A stretch of DNA of 64,000 nt from Chitinibacter fontanus. Lineage in GTDB: Bacteria; Pseudomonadota; Gammaproteobacteria; Burkholderiales; Chitinibacteraceae. Numbering within the stretch: position 1 is the first letter of the stretch; each line of letters begins with the position of its first letter. The notes below the pieces were generated by a model, which saw only the letters and a list, made by a program, of their open reading frames with translations, was not told the origin of the DNA and did no database searches. A program made the position numbers and the translations under genes. The DNA lies in NCBI RefSeq assembly GCF_013423785.1, contig NZ_CP058952.1:3189665-3253664 (forward strand), in the 5' to 3' direction. Positions 57,291 through 64,000 of this stretch are shown here, piece by piece.

Positions 57291-58214
57291 ATGTCTAAAG
57301 CTATTTCTGTTGCGCTAGTTGGTGCAGATACCCCCGCAGCTCAAACCGTGTTAGATGTATTGGGTGAGTTACCCATCGCTTTAGAGGCGCTCTATCCACT
57401 GTCGGATGACGAAGAAGCCGGTACGGTTGAGCTGCGCGAGCATGTTTTGCCGGTACTGGAAGTTGATCTGTTTGACTGGAAATCAGTCGAAGCCGCGGTG
57501 TTTGTCGGCTCGCCAGAGCTGGCCACCCAATATGCAGCTCAAGCGGCACAAGCGGGTGTGGCGGTGATTGACCTGACTGGCGCGACTCAGTCAAAAGTAG
57601 GTAAACCGCAGGCAGGGCAAATTGTGAGTCTGCCGCATGTGTTGACCTCGATGATTTCGGCCACGGTAGCGGCGTTAAAATCATTGTCTGAGCTGAATTT
57701 TGTCGCCGCAACCGCGATGGTATCGGTGTCCGAAGATGGCAAGTCAGCGATTGAAGCGTTGTCGATGCAAACTCGCCAGTTGTTTGCGCAGCAAGAAGTG
57801 GAGCTGGCTGGCTATCCAAAACGGCTGGCGTTTAATGTTTTGCCAACCGCCGCGCGTGGTGAAGAAGCGCGTATTCATGCAGAGCTCGCCGCTGCTGGTC
57901 ATGCCATCAACAGCTTAACCGTGAGCCGAGTACCGGTGTTTTTTGGCCATGCCGTGAGCTTGAGCGTGCAGTTTAAATCGGCACAAACCTTGGCGGCCGT
58001 AGAAAGCGCCATTCAGGCTGCGCCCGCTTTGTATTTCTTGCAAGGCAGCGGCGCGGCTGGCATTGCCACCCCACAGGATGCAATTGGTGGTGACAAAATT
58101 TGGGCCAATCAATTGCAATTGTCAGAAGATGGCCGCACTGCGACGGTATGGCTGGTGGCTGATAATGCCCGTTTGCCTGCGCGCGCTGCCGCGCTATTGC
58201 TGGCGCTGGTATAA
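57291..58214 (+). CDS. USG-1-like aspartate-semialdehyde dehydrogenase homologue, catalytic Cys absent
   Basis: 307 residues with the Rossmann start ISVALVGADTPAAQTVLDVL and a C-terminal dimerisation domain (TVSRVPVFFGHAVSLSVQF near 210), as in aspartate-semialdehyde dehydrogenase. The catalytic GNC-type motif is missing: the corresponding segment reads HVLTSMISATVAALKSL. This fits USG-1, a non-catalytic paralogue. A real asd often sits beside leuB; none is visible here. GGAGTGAG is a strong ribosome site before the ATG. Function unknown. Confidence 0.8.
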   Translation: MSKAISVALVGADTPAAQTVLDVLGELPIALEALYPLSDDEEAGTVELREHVLPVLEVDLFDWKSVEAAVFVGSPELATQYAAQAAQAGVAVIDLTGATQSKVGKPQAGQIVSLPHVLTSMISATVAALKSLSELNFVAATAMVSVSEDGKSAIEALSMQTRQLFAQQEVELAGYPKRLAFNVLPTAARGEEARIHAELAAAGHAINSLTVSRVPVFFGHAVSLSVQFKSAQTLAAVESAIQAAPALYFLQGSGAAGIATPQDAIGGDKIWANQLQLSEDGRTATVWLVADNARLPARAAALLLALV

Positions 58215-58252
58215 CTGGCTGAGCCTGCTTTCAGGTAAATCGCTTAGCTAAT

Positions 58253-58283
58253 AAAAAAGCCCCATGCATGATGGGGCTTTTTT
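58253..58283. terminator. Bidirectional intrinsic terminator
   Basis: GCCCCAT/ATGGGGC with loop GCATG, flanked by six A and six T. It is shared by the USG-like gene (+) and rlmJ (-). Confidence 0.9.
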
Positions 58284-58298
58284 ACTGCTGAAGAATAC

Positions 58299-59147
58299 TT
58301 ATGCGCTCTGTTGCTCAAGGGTATAGCGCGCACCGCTATCTAGCCCAAGGTGTTTGACCAGATACGGCATGATGGTATCTAGCTCGCTGGCTAGAGTCCA
58401 CGGTGGATTAAACACAAACATGCCCGAGCCGTGCATGCCAAAACCATCCAAGCTAGGTGATTGCACTGTCAGGCTAACGTGCAGCCAACCTTTGCACGGG
58501 ATTTTCTTTAATTTATCGAGCATTTCTTTGACTTCCACCCGTGCCAGTTGCGGATACCAAATCGCATAAACACCCGTGGCAAAGCGCTCAAGCGCCAGCT
58601 TCATCGTATCAACGACGCGTACATAATCGTGTTTATCTTCATACGGTGGATCAATCAGCATCAGTGAGCGGCGTGGTGGTGGTGGCAGTACACCTTTGAT
58701 GCTGGCAAAGCCGTCGGCATGAATGACCTGAGCGCGTTTGCCAACCGAGGCAAAGTTATCGGCCAGCAATTTAGCGTCACTGGTGTGCAATTCAAACAGG
58801 CGCAATTTATCGTCAAAGCGCTGCAGCCCTTGCGCCACAAAGGGCGAGCCGGGGTAAAACATCAAATGATCTTGCCCGGCGTTGAGTGTTTTGACTAATT
58901 GGACGTATTTTTCCAATCCCGTTGGTAAATCATTGCGTTGCCAGATGCGGGCGATGCCGGTTTCAAACTCGGCATTTTTGGTGGCATAGCCTTCCGTGAG
59001 TGAATACACGCCAGCACCAGCGTGTGTATCGATATACCACCAAGGTTTTTCTTTTTGATTGAGGTAATCGAGCAGTAGCACTTCAACGGCGTGTTTAAGG
59101 ACATCGGCGTGATTGCCGGCGTGAAAGGCATGGCGGTAACTGAGCAT
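58299..59147 (-). CDS. rlmJ: 23S rRNA (adenine-2030-N6)-methyltransferase RlmJ
   Basis: 282 residues from the ATG at 59147, whose MLSYRHAFHAGNHADVLKH start is family-typical; the frame extends 25 codons upstream but without conservation. The Rossmann SAM motif (YIDTHAGAGVYSLTEGYA near 40-57) and the catalytic DPPYE near 166 are intact. It modifies A2030 in 23S rRNA. It converges with the USG-like gene and is divergent from the PAS-GGDEF-EAL gene. Confidence 0.93.
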   Translation of the reverse strand: MLSYRHAFHAGNHADVLKHAVEVLLLDYLNQKEKPWWYIDTHAGAGVYSLTEGYATKNAEFETGIARIWQRNDLPTGLEKYVQLVKTLNAGQDHLMFYPGSPFVAQGLQRFDDKLRLFELHTSDAKLLADNFASVGKRAQVIHADGFASIKGVLPPPPRRSLMLIDPPYEDKHDYVRVVDTMKLALERFATGVYAIWYPQLARVEVKEMLDKLKKIPCKGWLHVSLTVQSPSLDGFGMHGSGMFVFNPPWTLASELDTIMPYLVKHLGLDSGARYTLEQQSA

Positions 59148-59367
59148 GGTTGATTCTCTGACACAATCTGGCCATTGTACCGCCAAACTGTGCTGTGCTT
59201 CTATGCGCATACGAGGCCACAATTTAGCTGATCACCCATTTGAGGCTGATGCATCGACGCATAAGTGTCGTTTTGTTGCTTGAGTGAGCCGTGTTTTGCG
59301 AAAAGCCACCACAAATTGATTAAGATGAAGTGATCTTCATCACCATGTCACATGCAGCGGGGTAGTA

Positions 59368-61059
59368 ATGGTTTGGGTTTTGGCCTTGTTAGTTGCCATT
59401 TGCGTCGCCTTGCTCATTTATGCGTGGCGGGCGCGGCGTTTGCGCCAACGCTATCAAGCGCTGGTCGACAGCATCCCAGATTTGGCATGGGCTAAGGATG
59501 TTGATGGGCGCTTTGTGGTCGTTAACCGTGCTTTTTGTGATATTTGGCAAATCTCCGATCCTAAGCGCTTGCTGGGAAAAGATGATTTTTATTTGTCGCC
59601 TCCCCATCTGGCCGAGCGTTATAAAGCGGACGATCGCAAAATTGTTGAGTCTGGTGAGGCTATTCGGGTTGAGCATCCATTTGAGCATGTGATTGATGGT
59701 CAGCGCTGGATGGAGTTGATTAAAGTGCCGGTTCGTGAGGGCCGGCACATTATTGGTACCGCAGGCATTGCTCGTGATATTAGCGAACGCAAGCAGGCGC
59801 AAGAGCAGCTACAGTGGTTGGCCTGGCATGACCCGCTGACGCAATTATTTAACCGCAGTTATCTAGAGCAGCAACTGGCGCAAAAAATTACAGCCGGTGT
59901 TGAGTTTGTCTTGTGGTTGATTGATCTGGACCATTTCAAACGCATTAACGATGCACTGGGGCATGCAGCAGGCGATACTGCATTGGTACAAGTGGCGCAG
60001 CGCTTGCACTCGCTTAGCGAGCAGGTATTTCGCCTTGGTGGTGATGAGTTTGTGCTGTTGGCGCCACAAACCGATGTGGCGCGGATTGACGACCATTTAT
60101 TATTTTTCTTGGCGCAATCAATTCAAATTGAAGAGCTGGATTTTCAGCTGGGTTTTACCGCGGGCAGGGTGCAGTTCCCGCAAGATGGCCAGACCGCTGG
60201 GCAGTTACTAAAGCATGCCGATATTGCGCTCTATCGTGGTAAAGCAGAAGGGCGAGGGCAGATTAGTGTATTTCAGCCCGCGATGGCTAAATATGCAGTA
60301 TTGCAATTGGCGCTGGAGCGCGAATTGCGCCAAGCCCTTGCTTTGCAGGAGTTCCGTTTGGTGTACCAGCCACAGATTCGCTTACACGATACCCAACTAA
60401 TCGGGTTTGAAGCCTTGATCCGCTGGTATCAACCGCAACGCGGCGAAGTGAGTCCGATCGACTTTATTCCATTTGCCGAACAAACCGGCATTATTGCTGC
60501 AATTGGCGATTGGGCGTTGGATGAAGCGATGGCGCAAGTTCAAGCATGGGCCAGCGCCGGCTTACCAGTGGTGCCCATTGCCGTGAATGTATCGGCATTA
60601 CAATTATCGCAATTAGATTTTGCCGACTCGGTGATTCGCCGTATACGCCGCTTACCGATATTTTTGCAGGACAAAATTGTACTGGAATTGACCGAATCAA
60701 CTCTGATGCAGGCTCAATCTTTGCAGTCATTGCAGGTTTTAACCCAAGCAGGTATTGCGGTACATATGGATGATTTTGGTACGGGTTACTCAAATCTGGC
60801 ATTGTTGTCGCGCATGTCATTGTCAAAGCTGAAGTTTGATCGCAGCTTGATTCAAAACATTCCCGACAATCATGCCCATCAACAGGTTTGCCGGGCTTTA
60901 CTCGATTTGGCTCGCGCCCTACACCTGGAAGTGGTCGCTGAAGGTGTAGAAACCATGGCGGAGGCACAGTGGCTTAATGCACAAGGTGTTCAATATGCAC
61001 AGGGCTATTGGTTTAGTCATCCCCTGGAGAAAGAGCAGGCTCAGCGATTGTTGGTGTAG
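59368..61059 (+). CDS. PAS-GGDEF-EAL cyclic-di-GMP signalling protein
   Basis: 563 residues. One N-terminal membrane helix (VWVLALLVAICVALLIYAW), a PAS domain (about 30-150: LVDSIPDLAWAKDVDGRF, then the PAC RHIIGTAGIARDIS), a GGDEF domain with intact RLGGDEFVLL near 230, and an EAL domain with GFEALIRWYQP near 350 and MDDFGTGYSNLALLS near 470. Both catalytic motifs look functional; no RxxD I-site precedes GGDEF. It could make or degrade c-di-GMP depending on PAS input. A 48-bp element begins on the last base of its stop codon. Confidence 0.93.
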   Translation: MVWVLALLVAICVALLIYAWRARRLRQRYQALVDSIPDLAWAKDVDGRFVVVNRAFCDIWQISDPKRLLGKDDFYLSPPHLAERYKADDRKIVESGEAIRVEHPFEHVIDGQRWMELIKVPVREGRHIIGTAGIARDISERKQAQEQLQWLAWHDPLTQLFNRSYLEQQLAQKITAGVEFVLWLIDLDHFKRINDALGHAAGDTALVQVAQRLHSLSEQVFRLGGDEFVLLAPQTDVARIDDHLLFFLAQSIQIEELDFQLGFTAGRVQFPQDGQTAGQLLKHADIALYRGKAEGRGQISVFQPAMAKYAVLQLALERELRQALALQEFRLVYQPQIRLHDTQLIGFEALIRWYQPQRGEVSPIDFIPFAEQTGIIAAIGDWALDEAMAQVQAWASAGLPVVPIAVNVSALQLSQLDFADSVIRRIRRLPIFLQDKIVLELTESTLMQAQSLQSLQVLTQAGIAVHMDDFGTGYSNLALLSRMSLSKLKFDRSLIQNIPDNHAHQQVCRALLDLARALHLEVVAEGVETMAEAQWLNAQGVQYAQGYWFSHPLEKEQAQRLLV

Positions 61060-61106
61060 GGTATCTGCTGCTATATATTTTCTATACTAGATTTTGTAGT
61101 CATACC
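61059..61106 (+). repeat. 48-bp GGGTAT-N37-ATACC element, copy 8
   Basis: GGGTAT at 61059-61064, sharing its first G with the TAG stop of the GGDEF-EAL gene, and ATACC at 61102-61106, with exactly 37 bp between. The left arm continues CTGCTGC. The right part overlaps the last 12 codons of the converging DUF1353 gene. A second GGGTAT follows 5 bp after the right arm. Confidence 0.7.
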
Positions 61107-61523
61107 TGGCTGGGTATCTTTTGATTTAAGCCATTTGAGATCAGACTGCACAAAGCTGCGCCCAAAAGAACGCACGCAGTAGTACACCCAATTTGCAAGC
61201 ACAACATTCATGCCGTCTGCGATACAAAGGTTGCGTAGAATTTGATCGGCCTGCTTGCGATAACTATCTGGCAATTTCCCTTCGCGCATGAGTTGGTACA
61301 AGGCATCATGTACCAAGGATGCTCGCATTACCGACGGTAAATCCGGCATCGGGCCACTGGCGCCATCCCAAGCGTAGTGCTGTGCCAGTTGCAAGCTGCC
61401 AGATTGGGTCAGGTTAATAAATCGGGTTCGTATTTCCTGCTCAAGAACGAGGGGCAACTGAATTTCACAGTATTGAGCCAGTACATACTTATAATTGCGA
61501 CGTTTTTTATAAGCGATACGCAT
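61071..61523 (-). CDS. DUF1353-like protein paired with a SLATT gene
   Basis: 150 residues from the ATG at 61523, 4 bp after the upstream gene stop; Met codons at 61559 and 61601 are possible but overlap the neighbour. The core YAWDGASGPMPDLPSVMRAS and SLVHDALYQLMREGKLPD (near 75-110) matches DUF1353, with the invariant His-Asp pair. YRKQADQILRNLC and a C-terminal NWVYYCVRSFGRSF follow. DUF1353 members are often phage- or defence-associated, but their activity is not established. It is co-transcribed with the upstream SLATT-type gene. Confidence 0.75.
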   Translation of the reverse strand: MRIAYKKRRNYKYVLAQYCEIQLPLVLEQEIRTRFINLTQSGSLQLAQHYAWDGASGPMPDLPSVMRASLVHDALYQLMREGKLPDSYRKQADQILRNLCIADGMNVVLANWVYYCVRSFGRSFVQSDLKWLKSKDTQPGMTTKSSIENI

Positions 61524-61527
61524 CTGA

Positions 61528-62007
61528 CTAGGCCGCACTTTTATCTGCGATGGCTTCATGCCAATAGTTGATATTGCTTTCGGTAATCGCCTGATAATCA
61601 TTGATTAGCGCTTGTAAGGCGGGCTCCTCAATCGACTGCAAATCTGCCGTGAGATACACCAAGCGGTCACGCAGCGCTTTTAGGCGCAGGTGAGTTGCAT
61701 TATTGCGCATCCAGTATTCTTCAATGTTCAAAAAGCTGGCGATCCCACCCAGCAAGGTCATGATTGCCCCCAAAACCAGCGCGATATTTTTTGCATAGGG
61801 TAGTAGTGTTGCTGCATCGAGCCCCAGTACGACCGTAGAGGCGGCAGCAAGGCTGAGCATCGAAAACTTCAAGCTGTAGGTGGTGCGCTTTAAGCTGCGA
61901 CTTTTGCGTTCCGCATAATGTTGATGCCGAATTATTTTTGACAACAAAAACCTCACCCGTACATCGGGATGCTGTTGCTGGATATTGTTGGTGATATCGC
62001 GATCCAT
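61528..62007 (-). CDS. SLATT/DUF4231-type two-helix membrane protein
   Basis: 159 residues. After a basic N-terminal helix (HYAERKSRSLKRTTYSLKF) come two membrane helices (SMLSLAAASTVVLGLDAA near 49-66 and IALVLGAIMTLLGGIASFL near 74-92) with a very short loop. Then follows a cytoplasmic helix (LRLKALRDRLVYLTADLQSI). This is the SLATT/DUF4231 layout, a predicted pore-forming effector family linked by comparative genomics to nucleotide-signal defence. No SMODS cyclase or SLOG gene is adjacent. It is first of a two-gene leftward unit with the DUF1353 gene and divergent from the M16 protease. Confidence 0.75.
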   Translation of the reverse strand: MDRDITNNIQQQHPDVRVRFLLSKIIRHQHYAERKSRSLKRTTYSLKFSMLSLAAASTVVLGLDAATLLPYAKNIALVLGAIMTLLGGIASFLNIEEYWMRNNATHLRLKALRDRLVYLTADLQSIEEPALQALINDYQAITESNINYWHEAIADKSAA

Positions 62008-62116
62008 GGCCGGTATGCATTAGGGAAACCCGCATCATACCAGTCTCTGCAATTGATGGACGGTTACAGATGGCGTGCGTATCATGCTTGCAACTTGTAA
62101 GTTTTTGGGCCGCTTT

Positions 62117-64000
62117 ATGAAATATCTGCAGCAGTTATCGCTACAAATTGCACTTTGTCTGGCTTTAGTTGGGCCGAGTGGTGCCATTGAATTGCCACCA
62201 TTACTTGATTCTTCTGTTCGGCATGGTGAACTGGCAAATGGTGTGCGCTACTTTATTGTTCACGCGAAAGAGCCTGCTGATAAAGTGGAAGTGCAATTAC
62301 TGGTCAATGTAGGTTCATTAAGTGAAACCGATCAGGAGCAAGGGTTTGCCCATTTGCTGGAGCACATGGCATTTCGCCGCACGAAAAACTTTGGCCAAGG
62401 GCAGGTCAAAGCATTTGTTGAGAGTGAGGGCATGCGCATTGGCCATGATACCAATGCGTTTACCAATCATGAAACGACGATTTATAAATTGTCGGTAGCA
62501 AGTGCTCAGGCTAATAAAGCAATTAATTTGCTATCGGATTGGGCAAGTGGGGAAATTCAATTTGATGCCACCGAGTTGGCTGCCGAAAAAAAAGTGGTAC
62601 TAGATGAAGGGCGGTATCGCGCAGCAAGCACCGATTTTTATGCTGAACTAATGCAGAAGATGTATCCCGCTAGCCGGTATGCTCAGTGGCTACCGATAGG
62701 TGAAGTCAAAGTCATCGAGCAAGTCAGTACGGAGCAAATTCAAGCCTTTTACCTGCGGGAATATCAAGCGCAGCGCATGACCGTAATGATTGCCGGTGAT
62801 GTCGATGTTGATGCAGTCGAGAGTCAGATTAAAACGCGCTTTGCTGGTGCGAAAAAAGGTGAGGCGGCGCGTGAGTATCCTGTTCCAAGAAGTGATCAGG
62901 GCTTGCGATTATTTAGTCATCGGAATGTCGAATGGTTAGCGCAGCCAATTGTGCGCTGGACGTGGCTGCAGCCTGTGCAGTCAGTGGCCAATCTTGATGC
63001 GGCGATGGGTAATTTTCGCCACGAAATGTTGGCGATTTTGCTGCAGCAGCGCTTGCTTTCACAATCGAAAAAACCTGACAGTACCTTGATGCAGAGCTCT
63101 GCTCAGTTTCAACTGGCAGCTCCGTTAGTGCCAGCTCGACATGGTGAGCTCAGTGTAGAGGCTTTTGCCAAAGGCAATCAGCTCAAAGAGGCTTTGCGCG
63201 AGCTGTATCGAGAGTTGGAGCGCGCACAGCGCTTTGGTTTTACTGAGGCCGAAATCAAAGCTGCGTTTGAGTTGCGGCAGTCGCTGGCCCCGGATCAATT
63301 GACTAATGTGCAGTGGACCAGTCAGATGCTGCAGCATGTGCGCTATGGTGATGCATTACGCTTGCCCTATGAATCGGCATACCTTAGACGTCAGTTCAAT
63401 GCAGCTACCAAGCCTGCTGACTACCAGCAATTATTGCAAACCTTGCTCAAAGACCCTAATCAGCTGGCCTATATGCTGCTGCCTAAGCAGCTAAGCTCAT
63501 TTTCATTGTTGACCGAACAATCGGTGAAATCGATGGTTGCCGAGGTGCAGGCCGAGAAGCTGGAGCCTCAGTCGGAAGTGGTGGTAAAGGCACTGGTGGC
63601 CAACCCGCCAAGCGAAGGCAAAATTATCAAGCGTGAGCCCGATCAGGCCACTGGTGGGCGGTTGCTGACTTTAAGTAATGGAATTGAAGTACTTACCGTG
63701 CCAGGGCAGACCAATCGCGTGGGGTTTGCGGCAATTGCCAAAGGTGGCCTGCTGGCGCTGGACCGCAAGTTGTGGCCAGCTGGGCGAGTTGCCAATCAGT
63801 ATTTATTGCGGGCTGGCTTGGGTGATCTGACCTTTAATGAGGTCAATCAGGCGTTGCAGAGCAAGGGCACGGTATTTATGCCGCTGGTCAATATTGATCA
63901 ATTTGCTTGGTTAGGTGAAGCGCCAAGCGTTCAGCTAGAAACGCTATTGCAAATGCAATATCTGGCTTTTACCTCGCGCCGCCAAGACGATGCAGAGCGT
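62117..64000 (+). CDS. M16 (pitrilysin) family zinc protease, 3' end beyond window
   Basis: 628 codons are visible, with no stop before the window edge. The signal peptide (MKYLQQLSLQIALCLALVGP, cleavage near AIA/E) is followed by an M16 domain. The inverted zinc motif HLLEH lies at 79-83 and the distal Glu in LAAEKKVVLDEGRY near 160. A second M16 core domain appears from about 345, and a third homology segment starts near residue 515 (GGRLLTLSNGIEVLTVPG). It is a periplasmic or outer-membrane-associated protease of the PqqL/YhjJ type. The substrate is unknown. Confidence 0.93.
   Translation, partial: MKYLQQLSLQIALCLALVGPSGAIELPPLLDSSVRHGELANGVRYFIVHAKEPADKVEVQLLVNVGSLSETDQEQGFAHLLEHMAFRRTKNFGQGQVKAFVESEGMRIGHDTNAFTNHETTIYKLSVASAQANKAINLLSDWASGEIQFDATELAAEKKVVLDEGRYRAASTDFYAELMQKMYPASRYAQWLPIGEVKVIEQVSTEQIQAFYLREYQAQRMTVMIAGDVDVDAVESQIKTRFAGAKKGEAAREYPVPRSDQGLRLFSHRNVEWLAQPIVRWTWLQPVQSVANLDAAMGNFRHEMLAILLQQRLLSQSKKPDSTLMQSSAQFQLAAPLVPARHGELSVEAFAKGNQLKEALRELYRELERAQRFGFTEAEIKAAFELRQSLAPDQLTNVQWTSQMLQHVRYGDALRLPYESAYLRRQFNAATKPADYQQLLQTLLKDPNQLAYMLLPKQLSSFSLLTEQSVKSMVAEVQAEKLEPQSEVVVKALVANPPSEGKIIKREPDQATGGRLLTLSNGIEVLTVPGQTNRVGFAAIAKGGLLALDRKLWPAGRVANQYLLRAGLGDLTFNEVNQALQSKGTVFMPLVNIDQFAWLGEAPSVQLETLLQMQYLAFTSRRQDDAER

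Noticed and set aside
57285..57332. GAGTAT-N37-ATACC at the start of the USG-like gene, and a similar CAGTAT site in trpD at 22152
   Set aside because: Each has one mismatch in the left arm. Allowing one mismatch makes chance hits plausible, so they are not counted.

Overview
The window is an ordinary bacterial chromosome segment of about 50% GC, densely packed with genes and without rRNA, tRNA, phage or complete insertion sequences that I could see. Gene content and order suggest a betaproteobacterium of the Neisseriales. Pointers are ndk-rlmN-pilW-rodZ-ispG-hisS-yfgM-bamB-der-hfq-hflX-hflK-hflC-yjeT-hisZ-purA, a trpE-G-D-C cluster, and leuC-entericidin-leuD. A Chitinibacter/Deefgea/Iodobacter-like relative is my guess; species cannot be fixed from the sequence alone.

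Layout. 0-7.4 kb: phosphate and sodium-symport transporters, a HAD phosphatase, a YchJ-type protein, a secreted OB-like protein and uvrC. 7.4-9.15 kb: one small orphan gene behind a strong promoter, then about 1.1 kb of non-coding repetitive, hairpin-rich DNA. 9.15-18.4 kb: a MerR regulator overlapping a decarboxylase/monooxygenase fusion, mltB, hrcA divergent from nadK, an AT-rich orphan gene, recN, a tadA-phosphatase fusion and a Gly/Ser-repeat secreted protein with a frame break. 18.4-25 kb: an EAL-like/HDOD protein and the leftward trp cluster (trpE, trpG, trpD, a GFA protein, a PIN-like nuclease, trpC). 25.2-43 kb: cysS, a SPOR protein, and the long rightward housekeeping block from ndk to purA. 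43-51.9 kb: an NlpC/P60 hydrolase, ubiB, a DNA glycosylase, a chemoreceptor, TerB-like, thioesterase, UspA, radical SAM and XRE proteins, and a secreted barnase-type RNase with its barstar. 52-58.3 kb: leuC, entericidin, leuD, nagB, leuB, a periplasmic binding protein and a USG-like protein. 58.3-64 kb: rlmJ, a PAS-GGDEF-EAL protein, a SLATT/DUF1353 pair and the start of an M16 protease.

How the genes work together. Outer-membrane and pilus assembly (pilW, rodZ, yfgM, bamB) sits in one directional block with translation and isoprenoid genes (hisS, ispG, rlmN, der). hfq-hflXKC forms the usual RNA/protein quality-control cluster. The trp and leu blocks are nearly complete biosynthetic units, but each carries foreign-looking passengers: GFA and PIN-like genes in trp, nagB in leu.

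The most unusual signal is not a gene. It is a family of 48-bp sites of the form GGGTAT-N37-ATACC (or its reverse complement). I found eight exact copies by eye, at 1970, 16997, 32685, 40379, 45980, 51085, 55138 and 61059, where about 0.03 would be expected by chance at equal base frequencies. Five lie between or at the ends of genes and three lie inside coding sequence. The arms and their spacing are fixed while the interior varies, which suggests a protein-binding or transposase-end constraint rather than a conventional repeat.
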